Below the pieces are notes generated by a model. That model was not told the DNA's origin, ran no database searches, and saw only the letters and a program-made list of their open reading frames with translations. Position numbers and translations under genes: made by a program. From the NCBI GenBank assembly GCA_035606665.1, contig DATNEY010000054.1:62001-126000 (forward strand): a stretch of DNA of 64,000 bases, read 5' to 3'. Every line of letters starts with the position of its first letter. Position 1 is the stretch's first letter. The DNA comes from DASUGC01 sp035606665 (GTDB lineage Bacteria > Acidobacteriota > Vicinamibacteria > Vicinamibacterales > SCN-69-37). This document shows, piece after piece, positions 37,001-48,100 of this stretch.

Positions 37001-39102
37001 GTCCCGTGGGCCTCGTCAGTGCCGATGCGGCGGGACGCTTTGCCGCGAACGACGGCAACGCGATGGGGACATACATCGAGCGCTACGTGTACGACGCCGT
37101 CGGCAACTTTCTGAAGATGCAGCACGGTGGCAATGACCTTGCTCATGCGGGCTGGACGCGCGCCTATGACTACCTCGAACGCAGCCTGATCGAAGACGGC
37201 AGCGACGGAACGCTGCTCAAGAACAGCAACCGCCTGACTCGCACGACGCTGAACCCCGCGGGCAACACTCCGCAGCCGGAAACGCACCTGCATGACGCCC
37301 ACGGGAACGAGCTGCGCATGTCACACCTGGGCGGCGGCATGCCCGGGCCGAACATGCACTGGGACTACAAAGACCAGTTGCGCCAGACGGACTTGGGTGG
37401 CGGTGGCACGGCCTTCTATGTGTACGACGCTTCAGGCCAGCGCGTGCGCAAAGTGTGGGAGAAGGCGCCGGGTCTTACCGAAGAGCGTCTCTACATCGGC
37501 GGCTTCGAGATCTTCCGCAAGCACCGGGGGCCCATCGGTACCAATACGGTCACTCTGGAGCGCGAGACGCTGCATGTGATGGACGACACAGGGCGCCTCG
37601 CCCTCGTCGAGACACGCACGCTTGAGACGGAAGGGAGTGATCGATCGTCGCGTCAACTCATCCGCTACCAGTTCGGCAACCACCTCGGTTCGGCCAGCCT
37701 CGAGCTGGATGACGAAGGACAGATTATTTCGTACGAGGAATACGCGCCCTACGGCAGCTCGACTTACCAAGCCGTGCGCAGCCAGACGGAGGCGGCGAAG
37801 CGGTATCGCTACACGGGCAAGGAACGCGACGAAGAGAGCGGCTTTTATTACCACGGCGCAAGGTACTACGCCGACTGGCTGGGCCGGTGGACGGCGACCG
37901 ATCCTGCCGGGCTCGTGGACGGTCCCAATCCCTATGTCTATGGAAGGAGCAATCCACTGAGCTTCACCGACTCGACCGGCACGCAGTGTGACCCGACCAC
38001 TCAGTCTTGCCTCGATCCGACGCTGGCGACCGTCGACGATCAGTCGATGACGTGCCACGCGCCCGACTCATCGGACCTCGTCGTGGCGAGCAACGCTTCT
38101 TCCACGTTAGCGAGCTTCCTGACTCCAACCCTTCCCCCGGTGACATCGTCTCCCGGCACGTTCGCGCTGGCACCGGCGGGAACCGACTTCGCTGCAGAAG
38201 CCGCCGCGGGACGACAGGCCTTTCGAGCCGCAAACGTCATGCCGCCAGGGACGCAGGCGCAGCACTGGACGAAGGAGTTGAGCGCGGCGGCGTCGAACAT
38301 GGATCCGGCGGTGATGAACATGAACATGTCGCCGCTGCAAACCAGTGGGCGAGCGACGGGGCCGTGGAATGCGACCTCGGTCGGGCCCGCCACGACGCTA
38401 CTGACCGATCCCGCAGGTGGGCAGACTCGCTATTCGATCCTGGACGGCACCGGCCGCGTGTACGGCAACGAGCACCGGTTCGCCGACCGATATCTCATCC
38501 CGGAGATTGAAGCTCAGATCCGCGCCGCGAATCCGGGCGCTTCCGCCGGAGAGGTGTCCATCGAGGCCGGCAGACAGGCCCGATGGATGATGACGGGCGA
38601 CCCGGGTCCGACTCCGTTTGCCCCTCCGCCCGGGATGAGCTCGGGAACGCGCTGGCTCGCCGCGGGGGGCGGCGCACTCAATGGGGTCGGGGGCGTGTTC
38701 ATGCTGGCCAGCATCGATACCGAGCACGACCCCGGCATCGTCACCGTCGGCAAGGTGACCAGCGGCGGCGCCAGCCTGGTCGGCGGCGGAATGATGATCG
38801 GCGGCGCGTGGATGGGCGAGGCAGGTCTCGTCGCACTGGGCGGATCGTGCGCCGCCGTCGGGGGAATCATTGCGGCTCCGATCATGATCTATGAAATGCG
38901 GCCGCGAGGCTGGATCGCCATCGATCCGGTGTTGATGGAGCGAGACACCCAGCGCTACCGCAATGGAGAGAACGTCAACCCCTTCTGTGCTCAATGTCAC
39001 GGTAGAGGGGGCGCATTGGATCCGGACAACGACTGGAATGCTGGCGGAGCTCGCCGCGCCGCTTTTGAGAGGCGGTTGGAATGGAGATATCTGGGGGACT
39101 GA
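31072..39102 (+). CDS. Tc toxin TcB-TcC fusion (SpvB/Rhs cocoon with C-terminal toxin)
   Basis: 2676 aa. TcB part: SpvB-like N-terminus (ISLPKGGGAIRGLGEKF, GTGTLSIPIPLSKSRGEFQP, LSYSSGSGNGPYGLGW), FG-GAP/VCBS repeats (LADLTGDGLADILITDD at about 542, LADMSGDGLTDLVRI at about 600) and TcdB middle domains. TcC part: Rhs/YD repeats, then the Rhs core YRYTGKERDEESGFYYHGARYY at about 2244 (shown in part), GRWTATDPAG and NPLSFTDSTG, whose two Asp match the self-cleaving aspartyl protease site. About 375 variable residues follow, 2300-2676: an Ala/Ser/Thr/Pro stretch, QAQHWTKELSAAASNMDP, EHRFADRYLIPEIEAQIR, Gly-rich hydrophobic segments (2524-2610) and CAQCHG near the end. In this family the two parts form a hollow cocoon holding the toxin, which is injected through TcA. 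The toxin activity is not identifiable. Confidence 0.93.
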   Translation: MADQQSPETASPFAAPQISLPKGGGAIRGLGEKFQTNPANGTGTLSIPIPLSKSRGEFQPALGLSYSSGSGNGPYGLGWSTGVPSISRRTDKGVPRYVPFARRPADIATVDAVADIFLLSGSEDLVPIAADEGPWIAHRIREGYFVRGYRPRIEGTFARIESWTRVGDGDTHWRTISRDNVLTVYGETAESRVADPDDAQRVFSWLVCRSYDDRGNAIEYEYAAEGDDGVDATRPNERFRSRAANRYLKRIRYGNREPVLVDPSTASARRCHIPRPPIDATTGWLFEVVFDYGDEPFVHEPDADGFERVRWTNDPPRPRAARMDPFSMSRAGFEIRTYRLCRRILIAHRMPEQLGEPRTLVRGVDLDYEHKPTGTRLSRVTQSGYRRLDDGSYRRRSLPALLLHYSESPLDDPAPRTWAVRDVPRESLENLPAGIAGQGYQWTDLDGEGISGVLTAQAGAWFYKPNRGEGRFGPVQAVAEAPPLEGGRSQLIDLDADGRLEFALLAPGTGGYFDRTDSAGWTPFRPFRSVPVVDFTDPNLRLADLTGDGLADILITDDQAITWHPSLGDGGFGEAVRVRVPWNDEGGPRVLLGQADQSVFLADMSGDGLTDLVRIRNGEVCYWQNLGHGHFGPKVTMDGSPWFDEEGVFDARRLRLADTDGSGPTDLIYAGREDVKVFLNESGNALGAPRFIDEMILTDGVSLDVVDLLGRGTACLVWSTTLPGLAWRPMRYIDLMDGEKPHLLVRWENQLGAETRLTYASSTKFYLADREAGRPWITGLPFPVHVVERMETFDHVGRTRFVTRFAYHHGHYDGVEREFRGFGMVEQWDTEQFAALDGGRVPASNLGAESNVPPVHTKSWFHTGIWPGGPRVSRHFEDEYFREPGLTLSAARAQLLDDTILPPGLTPEEEREASRALKGSLLRQEVYADDAGGPLATAAQVRRAQSPYTVVEQNFKIRVLQRRGLNRYAVFFTHAREAITYHYERNPKDPRVQQALTLEVDDFGNPLKEAAVAYGRRASPLSTQWDRDRQASALLSYSETRYTHAITLPDAQRNPLACETTTFELTAYTATGKSGRFQASDFVEPDPANPGRLRHKYSAPEVAYEATASGSQRRRPVKRSRTLYRRNDMSGLLPLGEIQSLCLAGESYKLAFTPGFLDQVFQRPRPGQSAEALLPDPAIVVSGRGDSTGGYVDLDNNGHWWIPSGRVFYHLREVAPADELAEASAHFFLARRYLGPLGASSVVDFDGYDLLMTETCDALDNRVTVNANDYRVLQPRLVNDSNRNQTEVVFDTLGMAVGTAVMGKPLPAPAEGDALTGFAADLTQAELDGLFDAPDPNANASALLKDATTRIVYDVDRFRRTRQANPHDPAWWQPACAAMLTRETHASRPLPQQGLKIQLSFTCSDGLGREIQKKIQAEPGPAGAPRWVGSGWTVFNNKGKPVRQFEPFFTDTHRFEFDVRIGVSPVLFYDPAGRVVATLHPNHTYEKVVVDPWQQITYDVNDTCAPRNAQTGDPRTDPDISGYVAEYFETQPVSWQTWYAERIGGALGTDEQRAAECAAAHADTPTTAYFDALGRPFLTVARNRVVCAGHDLNGSEERVANRAELDIEGNQRAARDSIQQAGDPLGRIVMRSTYDMLGSRVYQFSMEAGARWVLNDAAGKPIRAWDSRGHDFTTRYDVLRRAVEQIVRGTSAQSDPRTLDRDILVDKVEYGETVPNAEALNLRTRIYRHFDSAGVATRAQLDANDNPIEAYDFKGNQLRSTRRLLRDYNAIPDWLQNPTLDDEFFEGSIRYDALNRPIQSIAPRSSLGRGQFNVIQPVFNEANFLERVDVWLERGAEPGALLDPAHEAPSPVGITNIDYDAKGQRLLIEFKNGASTTSSYDPLTFRLTQLLTRRKSADFPGDDPQPPVAGWPGKQVQNLHYTYDPAGNITHIQDDAQQTVYFRNTRVEPSNDYTYDALYRLIQATGREHLGQGNDASPVGLVSADAAGRFAANDGNAMGTYIERYVYDAVGNFLKMQHGGNDLAHAGWTRAYDYLERSLIEDGSDGTLLKNSNRLTRTTLNPAGNTPQPETHLHDAHGNELRMSHLGGGMPGPNMHWDYKDQLRQTDLGGGGTAFYVYDASGQRVRKVWEKAPGLTEERLYIGGFEIFRKHRGPIGTNTVTLERETLHVMDDTGRLALVETRTLETEGSDRSSRQLIRYQFGNHLGSASLELDDEGQIISYEEYAPYGSSTYQAVRSQTEAAKRYRYTGKERDEESGFYYHGARYYADWLGRWTATDPAGLVDGPNPYVYGRSNPLSFTDSTGTQCDPTTQSCLDPTLATVDDQSMTCHAPDSSDLVVASNASSTLASFLTPTLPPVTSSPGTFALAPAGTDFAAEAAAGRQAFRAANVMPPGTQAQHWTKELSAAASNMDPAVMNMNMSPLQTSGRATGPWNATSVGPATTLLTDPAGGQTRYSILDGTGRVYGNEHRFADRYLIPEIEAQIRAANPGASAGEVSIEAGRQARWMMTGDPGPTPFAPPPGMSSGTRWLAAGGGALNGVGGVFMLASIDTEHDPGIVTVGKVTSGGASLVGGGMMIGGAWMGEAGLVALGGSCAAVGGIIAAPIMIYEMRPRGWIAIDPVLMERDTQRYRNGENVNPFCAQCHGRGGALDPDNDWNAGGARRAAFERRLEWRYLGD

Positions 39103-39181
39103 GAACAGAAGCGCACTACTTTTGATGCGGTGATGCGCACCAATAGATTGCACTAACAGCAGCAGAGAAAAGAGCACGCTC

Positions 39182-42100
39182 ATGCCACAAGTGATCCTCG
39201 TCCGACTCGTGCCGATGAAACCAACGACCGGCACGAACTTCTCAACCTACCTGAACAACCTGTCGATCCGTGCGTTCGATCTGTCGTTCGGCGACACGGC
39301 GAGCGGTACGCTGGTCGGGGAAGCGACCGGGGCATGGCTCCCGAATACCGGCCTGAACGCAGTCGGCCCAGCGTTCACGCCGGCCACTCAGAAGATCGTT
39401 CAGCACCTCTCCGACCACCCTGTGGGGTTCCCGCCGATTCCGCATGTGCACCGCGAGGCCGTTGCGACCGCGATCATCGAACTAGCCCCGCCGGTGCCGG
39501 AGTTCAACACCGCCGACCTCCGTCTCGAGATCAGGCAAAACAACCAGCTCGTGGCCTACGAACGCATCGACTTCAACGTGAAGGTCGAGCCGAACGCGCC
39601 GCTCTCGAACAATCCGTCGACCTACATCACCGTCGAGCCGCCCGCCGTGGTGCTGACGCTGCCGGATCCCGGCATCGCGCTCGATCCAAATGCTGCGTTT
39701 GTCGAACTGCCAGCTGACGGTACACCGCCGAAGTTCGCCTCCCTGCGCACCGCCATTAACAAGGTGCTGGCACAGGATCCGGCGGGAGGCGCCACGCTCG
39801 ACACCAGCAGTCCGTTGACCGCCACGCAGGCGCGCCAGGTCGCGCGCGAAATCATCTGGAACCGCACGATCACGCCTGCACCGGACCGGCCCAACAATCG
39901 CTCGCTCGAGGAAATGTACACCCGTCCGCCGGGCGACCCGTCGATGAGCAACGACGATCGCGAACGGGCGGACATGGACCGGAAGCAGTACGAAGCCAGC
40001 CTGCTCGGCTTCTACGCGCTGCAGAACGCCAACTCCGATCGCCTCGCGCAGTACGTTTTCGCCGCGTCAGCGGCGGTCTTTGCGGAGCAGAGAAGCGGCA
40101 ATCCAGGGCGCGTCGGTATGCGCTTCCCGGTTGAAACAGGCACGCCGCCGACACCCGGCGCGACGTTCCGCCAGGCGGACGTCGTGATCGAAGACGCGGG
40201 TGGGTTGACGCTCGACTTCGAGGTCCCGGCGGACTACTTCTACGCGCTCTCCGCCGTGCTGGCGACTCAGGTCACGGCCGACCAGCGTTACCAGATGGCG
40301 ATCGACGAGGACGAGTCGCGCACCGTTGCGTCGATCAAGGCAGCCATCGACACGAACGTCATCGTCCAGGGGCTGACGTCGCCGGAGAACGCCGCACGCC
40401 GACTGGCCGCGATCGGACGCGGGCAGGTGCAACGGCCATCGCTCTGCCCACTCAACGCAGACGTGGACACGTTGGTGAACGCCTGGCTCGCGGAAATGGG
40501 CGCATCTATCGATGTGTTGTTCTGGCAGCAGAATCCTTTCCCCATCCCGCTCGTCCCCGGGCACCTGGATCTCGTCCTCGCAGTTGTTACGCAGCAGACG
40601 GTCGTGACCGCCACGACAACGGCGCTTATCGCCGCGATCAAGGCGATCCCTGTGGCGACCGTCGGCGCGCTGAAAACGCGGACGGTTCAAGACTGGCATG
40701 GGTTCTTTCTACCCCTGAACATGGGTCTGCTCCCGGACTTCACGAATCCGGGCACGCCCGAGGAGCGAGTTGAGGCGTTCGTCCGTCAGCTGCGCAAGTA
40801 CTTCGAAGTGCAGTCGCTCGCGCCGGTGCCGGCGGCGGGCGCGCTTGGCACGCCGCTCTCGATCGAGATTGCCGCGGGCGATCCGCTCGCGGCCTTCCTC
40901 GCAGCCGTTCCCGGATTCGCGTTTCCGGTGGCGAACTGGAACGCGCCCGCCATCCAAAACGGGCTGCAGGCAGTGTTTCCCGGCGATCCGAACGCGCAAG
41001 CCTGGCTGCTCGACGCGCTGCAGACAATCGACGAACTATTGCGCGCGACGACCGGCGTCGGACCCGCGGCGCTGCAGTTCTCGCTCATCGAAGCGCTCTA
41101 CGCTCGCGGCTTCACCTCGCGAGCGCAGATCCAGGCGCTGTCGGCGGCTGAGTTCGAGTACGCGCTGACGGGAACGGTCGCGTATCCGCTTGCGGCATTG
41201 ATTCAGGCGGCGGCCGGCGGATCGGTCGCGGGTCCCACACCGGCCCCAGCCGGGCCGTTCACACCCATCAATCCGGATGGATCGCTCATCAACTGCATCC
41301 CTCCCTGGCACCTGTCGCCGCTCGGACCAGTGAAGTATCTGCAGGATTTGTTGGCGACCGGCGTCGGTGCGACGTGCGAACACCCGTTGGCGAACGGCGC
41401 CACCCTCGGCACGCTGATCGCGCCACGGCGCGGTCAACTCGGCAACCTTCATGCGACGGCGGCGAACGTCCACACTGCCCTGCCGCTAATCGACATCGTC
41501 AACGAGAATCTCGAGGATGTTGCCGACAACGGCGCGCCCGGCGTCGTCTATGACACCGCCAGCACCACGCTGGGTGGGCACACGCTGAGGGCCCCGCATG
41601 ATGACGCGGGCGAGGACGCCACCGGGCATCCGCCCGACAAGTTGTTCGCGGCGCTGCCCGAGCACTCGAGCCCGGCGACGCCGGTGAAGAAGCCCGGCGC
41701 CTACGCCAAGCTGGCCGTCGATTTTTCATCGCCAAGCCTGCCCTACTCGCAGCCGCTCGACATCTCGCGGTCGTACCTGTGCGCGATGGGCACCTCGCGA
41801 TTCATGACGATGCGGACGTTTCGCGAGGAGATCACTGAATTCGCCATCGACGCGAGTCAGGAGGCAGTCGACTTCCAGAAGCATCTCTGGCGGTATCCGG
41901 TGCGCATCGACATGGCGATCGAGTACCTGGGTCTCTCGCCAGCGGAGAACCAGGTGCTGTACGTCGATGCGATCGACGCCACCGACCTGCGCAAGATGTA
42001 CGGCTTCCCGTCGGACACGATCAACGGCGTCGACTGGAAGTCGATCGTCGTGCACGTGCCGGAGTTCCTCGACCGCACGGGACTGGATTACTGCGAGTTT

Positions 42101-45100
42101 CTCGAGCTCTGGAAGTCGAAGTTCGTCGAGTTCGAGCGGGAAACGCGCGCCTTCGTCTCCACGGCCGCGACCGGCGCGCGCCGGACGGCGGGTGCTCCGC
42201 CGAACACGGGATTCCCCGACTGCGAGCCCTGCTGCCCAGAAGACCTGGTCATCACGTTCGTCAATCCGGCGGCGCCTGAAGATGCGCTGCGGCGGCTCAT
42301 GGTCTTCATCCGTCTGTGGCGATCGCTCAAGTGCCTTCGCGGCGCCGGCTACAGCTTTGCGGACTTGCGCGACATCTGCCTGGTGCTTGAACTGTTCCAG
42401 GGCGCGAACGTCAATCCGGAGTTCATCCGGCAGCTCGCCGCGTTCCAGATCCTGCGCGACGAATGGCGGCTCGACCTCGGCGTCGATCCCGCGGCCGCGC
42501 CCAATGCGAGCGGCGCCACGCGCACGCGGTTGCTCGGCCTGTGGGCCGCCACGCCCGCCTCGTCGTTCGACTGGGCGGTGAACCATCTGCTCGGCCGCGT
42601 CGAAGATCGTGCGGAGCGCGAACACGCCCCCGGGCGCCAGCCGGGCAGCCACCGCCGCCATCGTCCGCCGGAATTCATCAAGATCCTGCACGACAACCTC
42701 GACACGCTGTCGCTGCTGAGCGGCTTCGATCCCGCGGCGCGGCCGTGGCACGCGGCGCCGACCAGCACGCTGCGATTCACGGAGATTCTGGCGAAGGTCT
42801 ACGGCTCGTCATTCACGACCGGTGATCTGCTGTACCTGTTCTCGGTCGACGAGCATCTGGACGGTGACGATCCGTTTTTCCAGCAAGACAGGAACGAGGC
42901 GCTCGATCAACCGTTCGACTTCCCCGAAGAGGGACATCCGTACGACCTGTGGAGACTGAGGCGGAAGCTCCTGGACGTTCAAGCGACGGACGAAGATGCC
43001 GCCGCCGTGACCTGGACCAGTCTCGAAGCCACGATGCGGACGGACTTCGGCTACGAGCCTGCCGCGGGCGCGGATCCGCTGCGTGAGCTCGGCGAACATT
43101 TCTTTCCTGAGATGCTCGCGCGCGCCGGGTTTGCCGCTGCGCCGCAGGCGCGCCAGTATCGCACCCCGCTCGCGGCCACGGTAGCGAGCATGTGGAACTT
43201 CCCGCACAACGGCCCGTTCCAGTACGACGCCGCCGCCACGAAGCTGTTCACGGCGCTGCCGCTCCGCGACGAAGACGTGCTCTTCAAGCTGAATGCGATC
43301 GAACAGTTGACGGATGCCGAACGGAAAGCCGTGCAGCAGCTGTACTTCGAGCCGCGCGTCGAGCTGGCACGGTTTTCCTTCCTGTTCCCGAGCCTCGCCG
43401 CCGCGGAAAAGGCGCTTGTCGAAGAAGCGGACGAGAACAAGCGTTGGGAGTACTTCCGCCGCGCATTCGTCCTGTTCTCGCGCCGCGCTCGCATCATCGC
43501 GGAACATCTTGCCGGTCACGTGGGCTATGCGTCTGACGGGACCGCCGCGGAGACAGATCTCGCGTGGCTGCTGCTTCGCCGCCTCCTGGGTGACGAGAAC
43601 AAGGCGGCGTCGGCCTGGGAACATGACAACGGACAGCCGCCGGCGAATTTCAAGTGGCCGCAGCCGACGGGCGGAGCATTCGCCGCTTTGACCGGCCTGA
43701 CGGGCACGGGATTGCTCGGCGAGGTGAAGAGCGCGAGCGGGATCTCATGGCCGGAGCTGCGCGGACCGATGACGGTGTTCTCGCCGACGGGCAACGAGTG
43801 GAATGCGCCGGTTCCGACGGTCGCTCCGAACCTGAGTTTCACGCTGCCGCCCGCGCAACTCAAGTTCGCATTGCTGCGCAACGGGCTGGCGCTTCGCGAG
43901 TCGGATGGACTGCCGCTCGCGGGCGCCGAAGGCTTCACGGCACGGTGGACCGGCGTGCTCGTCGTCGAGGAATCCGGGACGTACACGTTCTTCGGGGGGG
44001 CGCCGACGCCTGACTGCGAGAAGCCGGATTTCGAGAAATGCAGCCACAACAAGTGGCGGGTCAACCTGCGGCGCGGCCAGAAGACCTTCCGCTTGCTGAA
44101 CTACCGGTGGGCCGACGAGCAGGCACCCGATCGCGTTTCCGGCCCGCTGCACCTGAAACGCGGCGCGTACTTCATCGACATCGACTTCGAGGAATCGCCG
44201 CCGGAATTCGACGAGCAGCACGAGCTAGCTCGAGCGCGCACCGGTTTCACCGTGAAGTATGAAGGGCCCGATACCGGAGACTGCATCGCCGAGCTGCCCG
44301 TCGAGCGCCTCTATCGCGACGTCTCGCTGGGTGCGCTGACGGGCGCCGCGGCCGCAATGCCTGCGGCGAAGGATTACCTGGCGCTGCAATACACGAGCAG
44401 TCTGCGCGATATCCGCCGCACCTATCAGCGTGCGTTCAAGGCGCTGCTCTTCTGTCATCGACTCCGTCTATCCGCCCGTCTCGTCGCGCGGGCGAACGTG
44501 TCCGAGATCGAATACATGCTGTCGTCGCCCGGCTTGTTCGCGGGCGTCACCTACGTGCCTGGCGCGCCGTTCACGTCGCACCGCGCGTTTCTGGATTTCA
44601 ACTTTCTGCCGATCGGCGACACCTACAACGGCGATCCCGAGCGCAAACCGCCGGCGCCGCTGGATCAACGCGCCACGCCGTCGATCAAGCGCCGCCAGGC
44701 GCTGTTCGACTGGTTCGAGCGACTCTACGACTACACGGTCATGCGGCGGGCGGTCTGGAAACGGACCGAACGTCTGGCCTGGCTCTGCTTTGTCGAGGCC
44801 TCGAACCAACAGCTCGCCGATCCGGTGCCGCTGCTCATGGATCTCGGCGTCGACATGGATCATGCGGCGCTCGTCCTCGACTTCCACGACGGCGTCTCCG
44901 TCGACTGGAAAATGCTGTCGGACGATCGCTGGGCGATCCGTGTCTGGCGCGCGGCGTCATGGGTTCAGCGGCTGCTCAAGGCGTTCGTACCTCTCGACCT
45001 GGCGAAAGCCGAGCCCGATGTCTGGGCCGCGAGCACGTCAGCGGCAATGGCCGCCGGCAATGCAAATCTGACCAGGTTCTACCGGGACGGCATGATCGAG

Positions 45101-48100
45101 CGCGGCCATCCGCGCCGCTACACCGACATCGAGCATCTGAACAACCTACTGCGCGAGCGCGCGCGAAACGCCCTGGTGGCCTATCTCACCAGGATGAACC
45201 GCGTGCCGCTGCCGTTCGTGCCCGGCACGTTCGCGACGTCCGCGAAGGATCTCAGCGCGCTGCTGCTGATCGACGTCGAGGCCGGCATCTGCCAGAAAGC
45301 GAGCCGCATCGAAGAGGCGATCACCGCGGTGCAATCGTTCGTCGAGCGCGCTCGGCTCTCGCAAGAGCCGGTCTTCGCGGTGACGCCGGCGTTCGCGTCG
45401 GCGTGGGACAAGCTGTTCGCGACGTTCCGCGTTTGGCAGGCCTGCCGCCGGCGCACGTTGTACGGGGAGAATTACGTCGAGTGGACGGAGCACGAACGCG
45501 CGGTTCAGACCGAGGCGTTCCGCTTCCTCGAGTCCGAGCTTCGCCGCGCCACGCTGACGGCGCCGGAACCCGGGGGCATGGAATACTGGCCGGCGCCGTA
45601 CTGGCCGGCGCACCCATCGCTCCTCAAACTGCAGCACCGCGAGCCGTCGCACCTCAAACAGGTGCCGCAACCCGAGAACCTCGGATTGATGGGCAGACCC
45701 GAGCGCCACGCGAGGCCAAGCTGGCTCGCGCCGTCGCCGCGCCGCCTCACCGCCGGCCAGACGCCAGGCGGCACGAACAACGTCGCGGGAGTTGCTCTGG
45801 CCACAACTATGCCGCCGGCAAATGTACCGTCCACGACAGCCTCGCCTCAGTTGCCGCTCTGGCTGCAGGCAGCGGTGCGCCTCGGCACGCGCTTCCTTCG
45901 CATCGCCGCCGCGGGAGAGCCCCCGGCCACGTCGTCGTTCATGCCGCCGCAGACATCCGGTTCAGCGTGCTGCGCTGAATGCGGACGCGTGCATCCACCT
46001 GTGATGGACGAGTACTACTTCTGGCTCGTGAACTCGGAGTACTACGATCCGGCAGTTCTCAATCCGGCAGACCCGGCCTTGTATCAGGATGCGGATTGGG
46101 GCGTCGTGGCGGCCGACATGACGTCGGACTGGCATCGCAGCGATCGGCTGCCGCAGCTCCTGCTCTGGCCGAAGCAGCCGATGGTCAAGCTCGCATGGTG
46201 CCGCGTGCACAACGGCGAGTTTCAAACGCCGCGGTATACAGACGACGGCGCGCACGTGAATGCCGCGGGCGGCGCCGCCGAGCTCGAATTCATCGGACGC
46301 GACGGCGATTCCCTGCGGTTCCGGATCACCAACGCCGCAATACTGCCGCGTCCCGGCTATACCGACACGTCGCCGTGGGGTTTCCGCTACGACATCGCGC
46401 CGGACACAGCCGTCGTGCTGCCAGAGGTGGTCTCGACGCCGCCGGCGCCGGGACCGTTCCCGCCGTCGCTGCCGGCGTATCCGTTCTTCCTCTATTTCAC
46501 TCCGGGCGCGCCCCTCGAACCCTCGATGTATTCGACGGCGATGACCGTCGCCGGAACGCTTCGGGCCCATTGCCGCTACGAGGCCGCGCTGAAATGGTAC
46601 GAGTTGTACTTCGCGCCCGGTGACAAGGATCTGCGGTGGGCGACCTGCCGGACACCGCAAAACCCGCAAATCCCCGGTACGCCAGTAGATTCGAACAATC
46701 CTACCGGTGCAAATCCCAGCACAAACACGGTGGCATCGACACCGGTCGCCACGCGTTCGACGCGGGGCATCGTGCGCACCGATCAGGATCCCTGCTGCGA
46801 CACACTGGTCAAGAGCGATCTCGCGTCCCGCCAGCGCAGCATCATCCTGGCGTATCTCGAGACGCTGTTGCAGCACGCGCAAGCCGCGATGTGCCGCCAC
46901 TCACCCGAGGCGTACGCGATCGCGCGTCTGCGCCTCGACACGGTGTCCAGGTTCCTCGGCGAGCGGCCCCGGACGATCTTCGGCCAGGATGACGGCACCG
47001 GTCCGCAGACGGTGACCGCGTTCCTCCCCCGCTTCGCGCCTTTGAACCCGCGCCTGATGGAGATCTACGATCGCGTCGAGGACCAGCTCGACGCGCTGCA
47101 TCACTGCCTGACGAAGGCGCGGCTGACCGGTGGGGTCCTTCACGTCGATACGTCGTACTGGGGTGACAATCCGGTACGCCGCGGCTGGAAGACCGCGGCC
47201 GCGCATTGTCTGGACGACGACGGATGCTGCTGTCCGCCGAGTCCGTACCGCTTCCCGTTCCTCATCGAGCGCGCGATCGAGACCGCGAATGAAGTACGCG
47301 GATTCGGCGGTGAGCTGCTGGCGGCGATCGAGAAGGGAGACGCGGAGTTCCTCGCCGCCATGCGCGCCGCGCACGAGCGGCAGATGCTGAACCTGACCGA
47401 AGAGATCCGCCGTCTCGAGTTCCGCGAAGCGGACTGGCAGGTGCAGGCGCTCCAGAAGACCAAGCTGGCGGCGCAGGCGCGCCGGCAGTACTACGCGGAC
47501 CTGATCGCCAACGGGTTGATCCCGCGAGAGCAGGCGTATCAGAACCTGACCGGCGTCTCGATGACCACGCGTGCTGCCGGCAACGTCGTCGAAGGCGTCG
47601 GACAAGTGATGAATCTGATTCCCGACAACACGACCGGCGTCGCCGGCATCGCGTCGACCCCCGTGTCGGTCTTCCAGATGCCGATCGGCACCAAGCTGGC
47701 GCACGCGTTTGCGGCGGGTGCCAGGATTCTCTACACCGTGGCCGACATCACCAATACTCAGGCGGGCCTGTCGCTCACCGAGGGTGGATGGGATCGCCGC
47801 GAGGCCGACTGGATCTTCCAGGTCACGGTGCTCGACATCGAGATTCAACAAATCGAGCGCCAGATCCTGGGTGCGGAACGAAAGCGCGACTCCGCCCAAC
47901 GTCAGTTGAACAATCTGGTCCAGCAGAAGCAGCAGGCGGCGGAGCTCCAGGACTTCCTCCGCGACAAGTTCACCAACCACGCCCTTTACCTGTTCATGCA
48001 GCAGGAAATGGCGGCGCTCCATCACCAGATGTTCGAGGTCGCCTGGTGCTGGGCGCGACAGGCGCAGCGCGCGTTCCAACTCGAACGCGAGCTGACGACC

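Noticed and set aside
38980..39010. CAQCHG as a c-type haem site
   Set aside because: A single CXXCH in a non-secreted toxin tail, with no haem-protein context; kept only as a remark.
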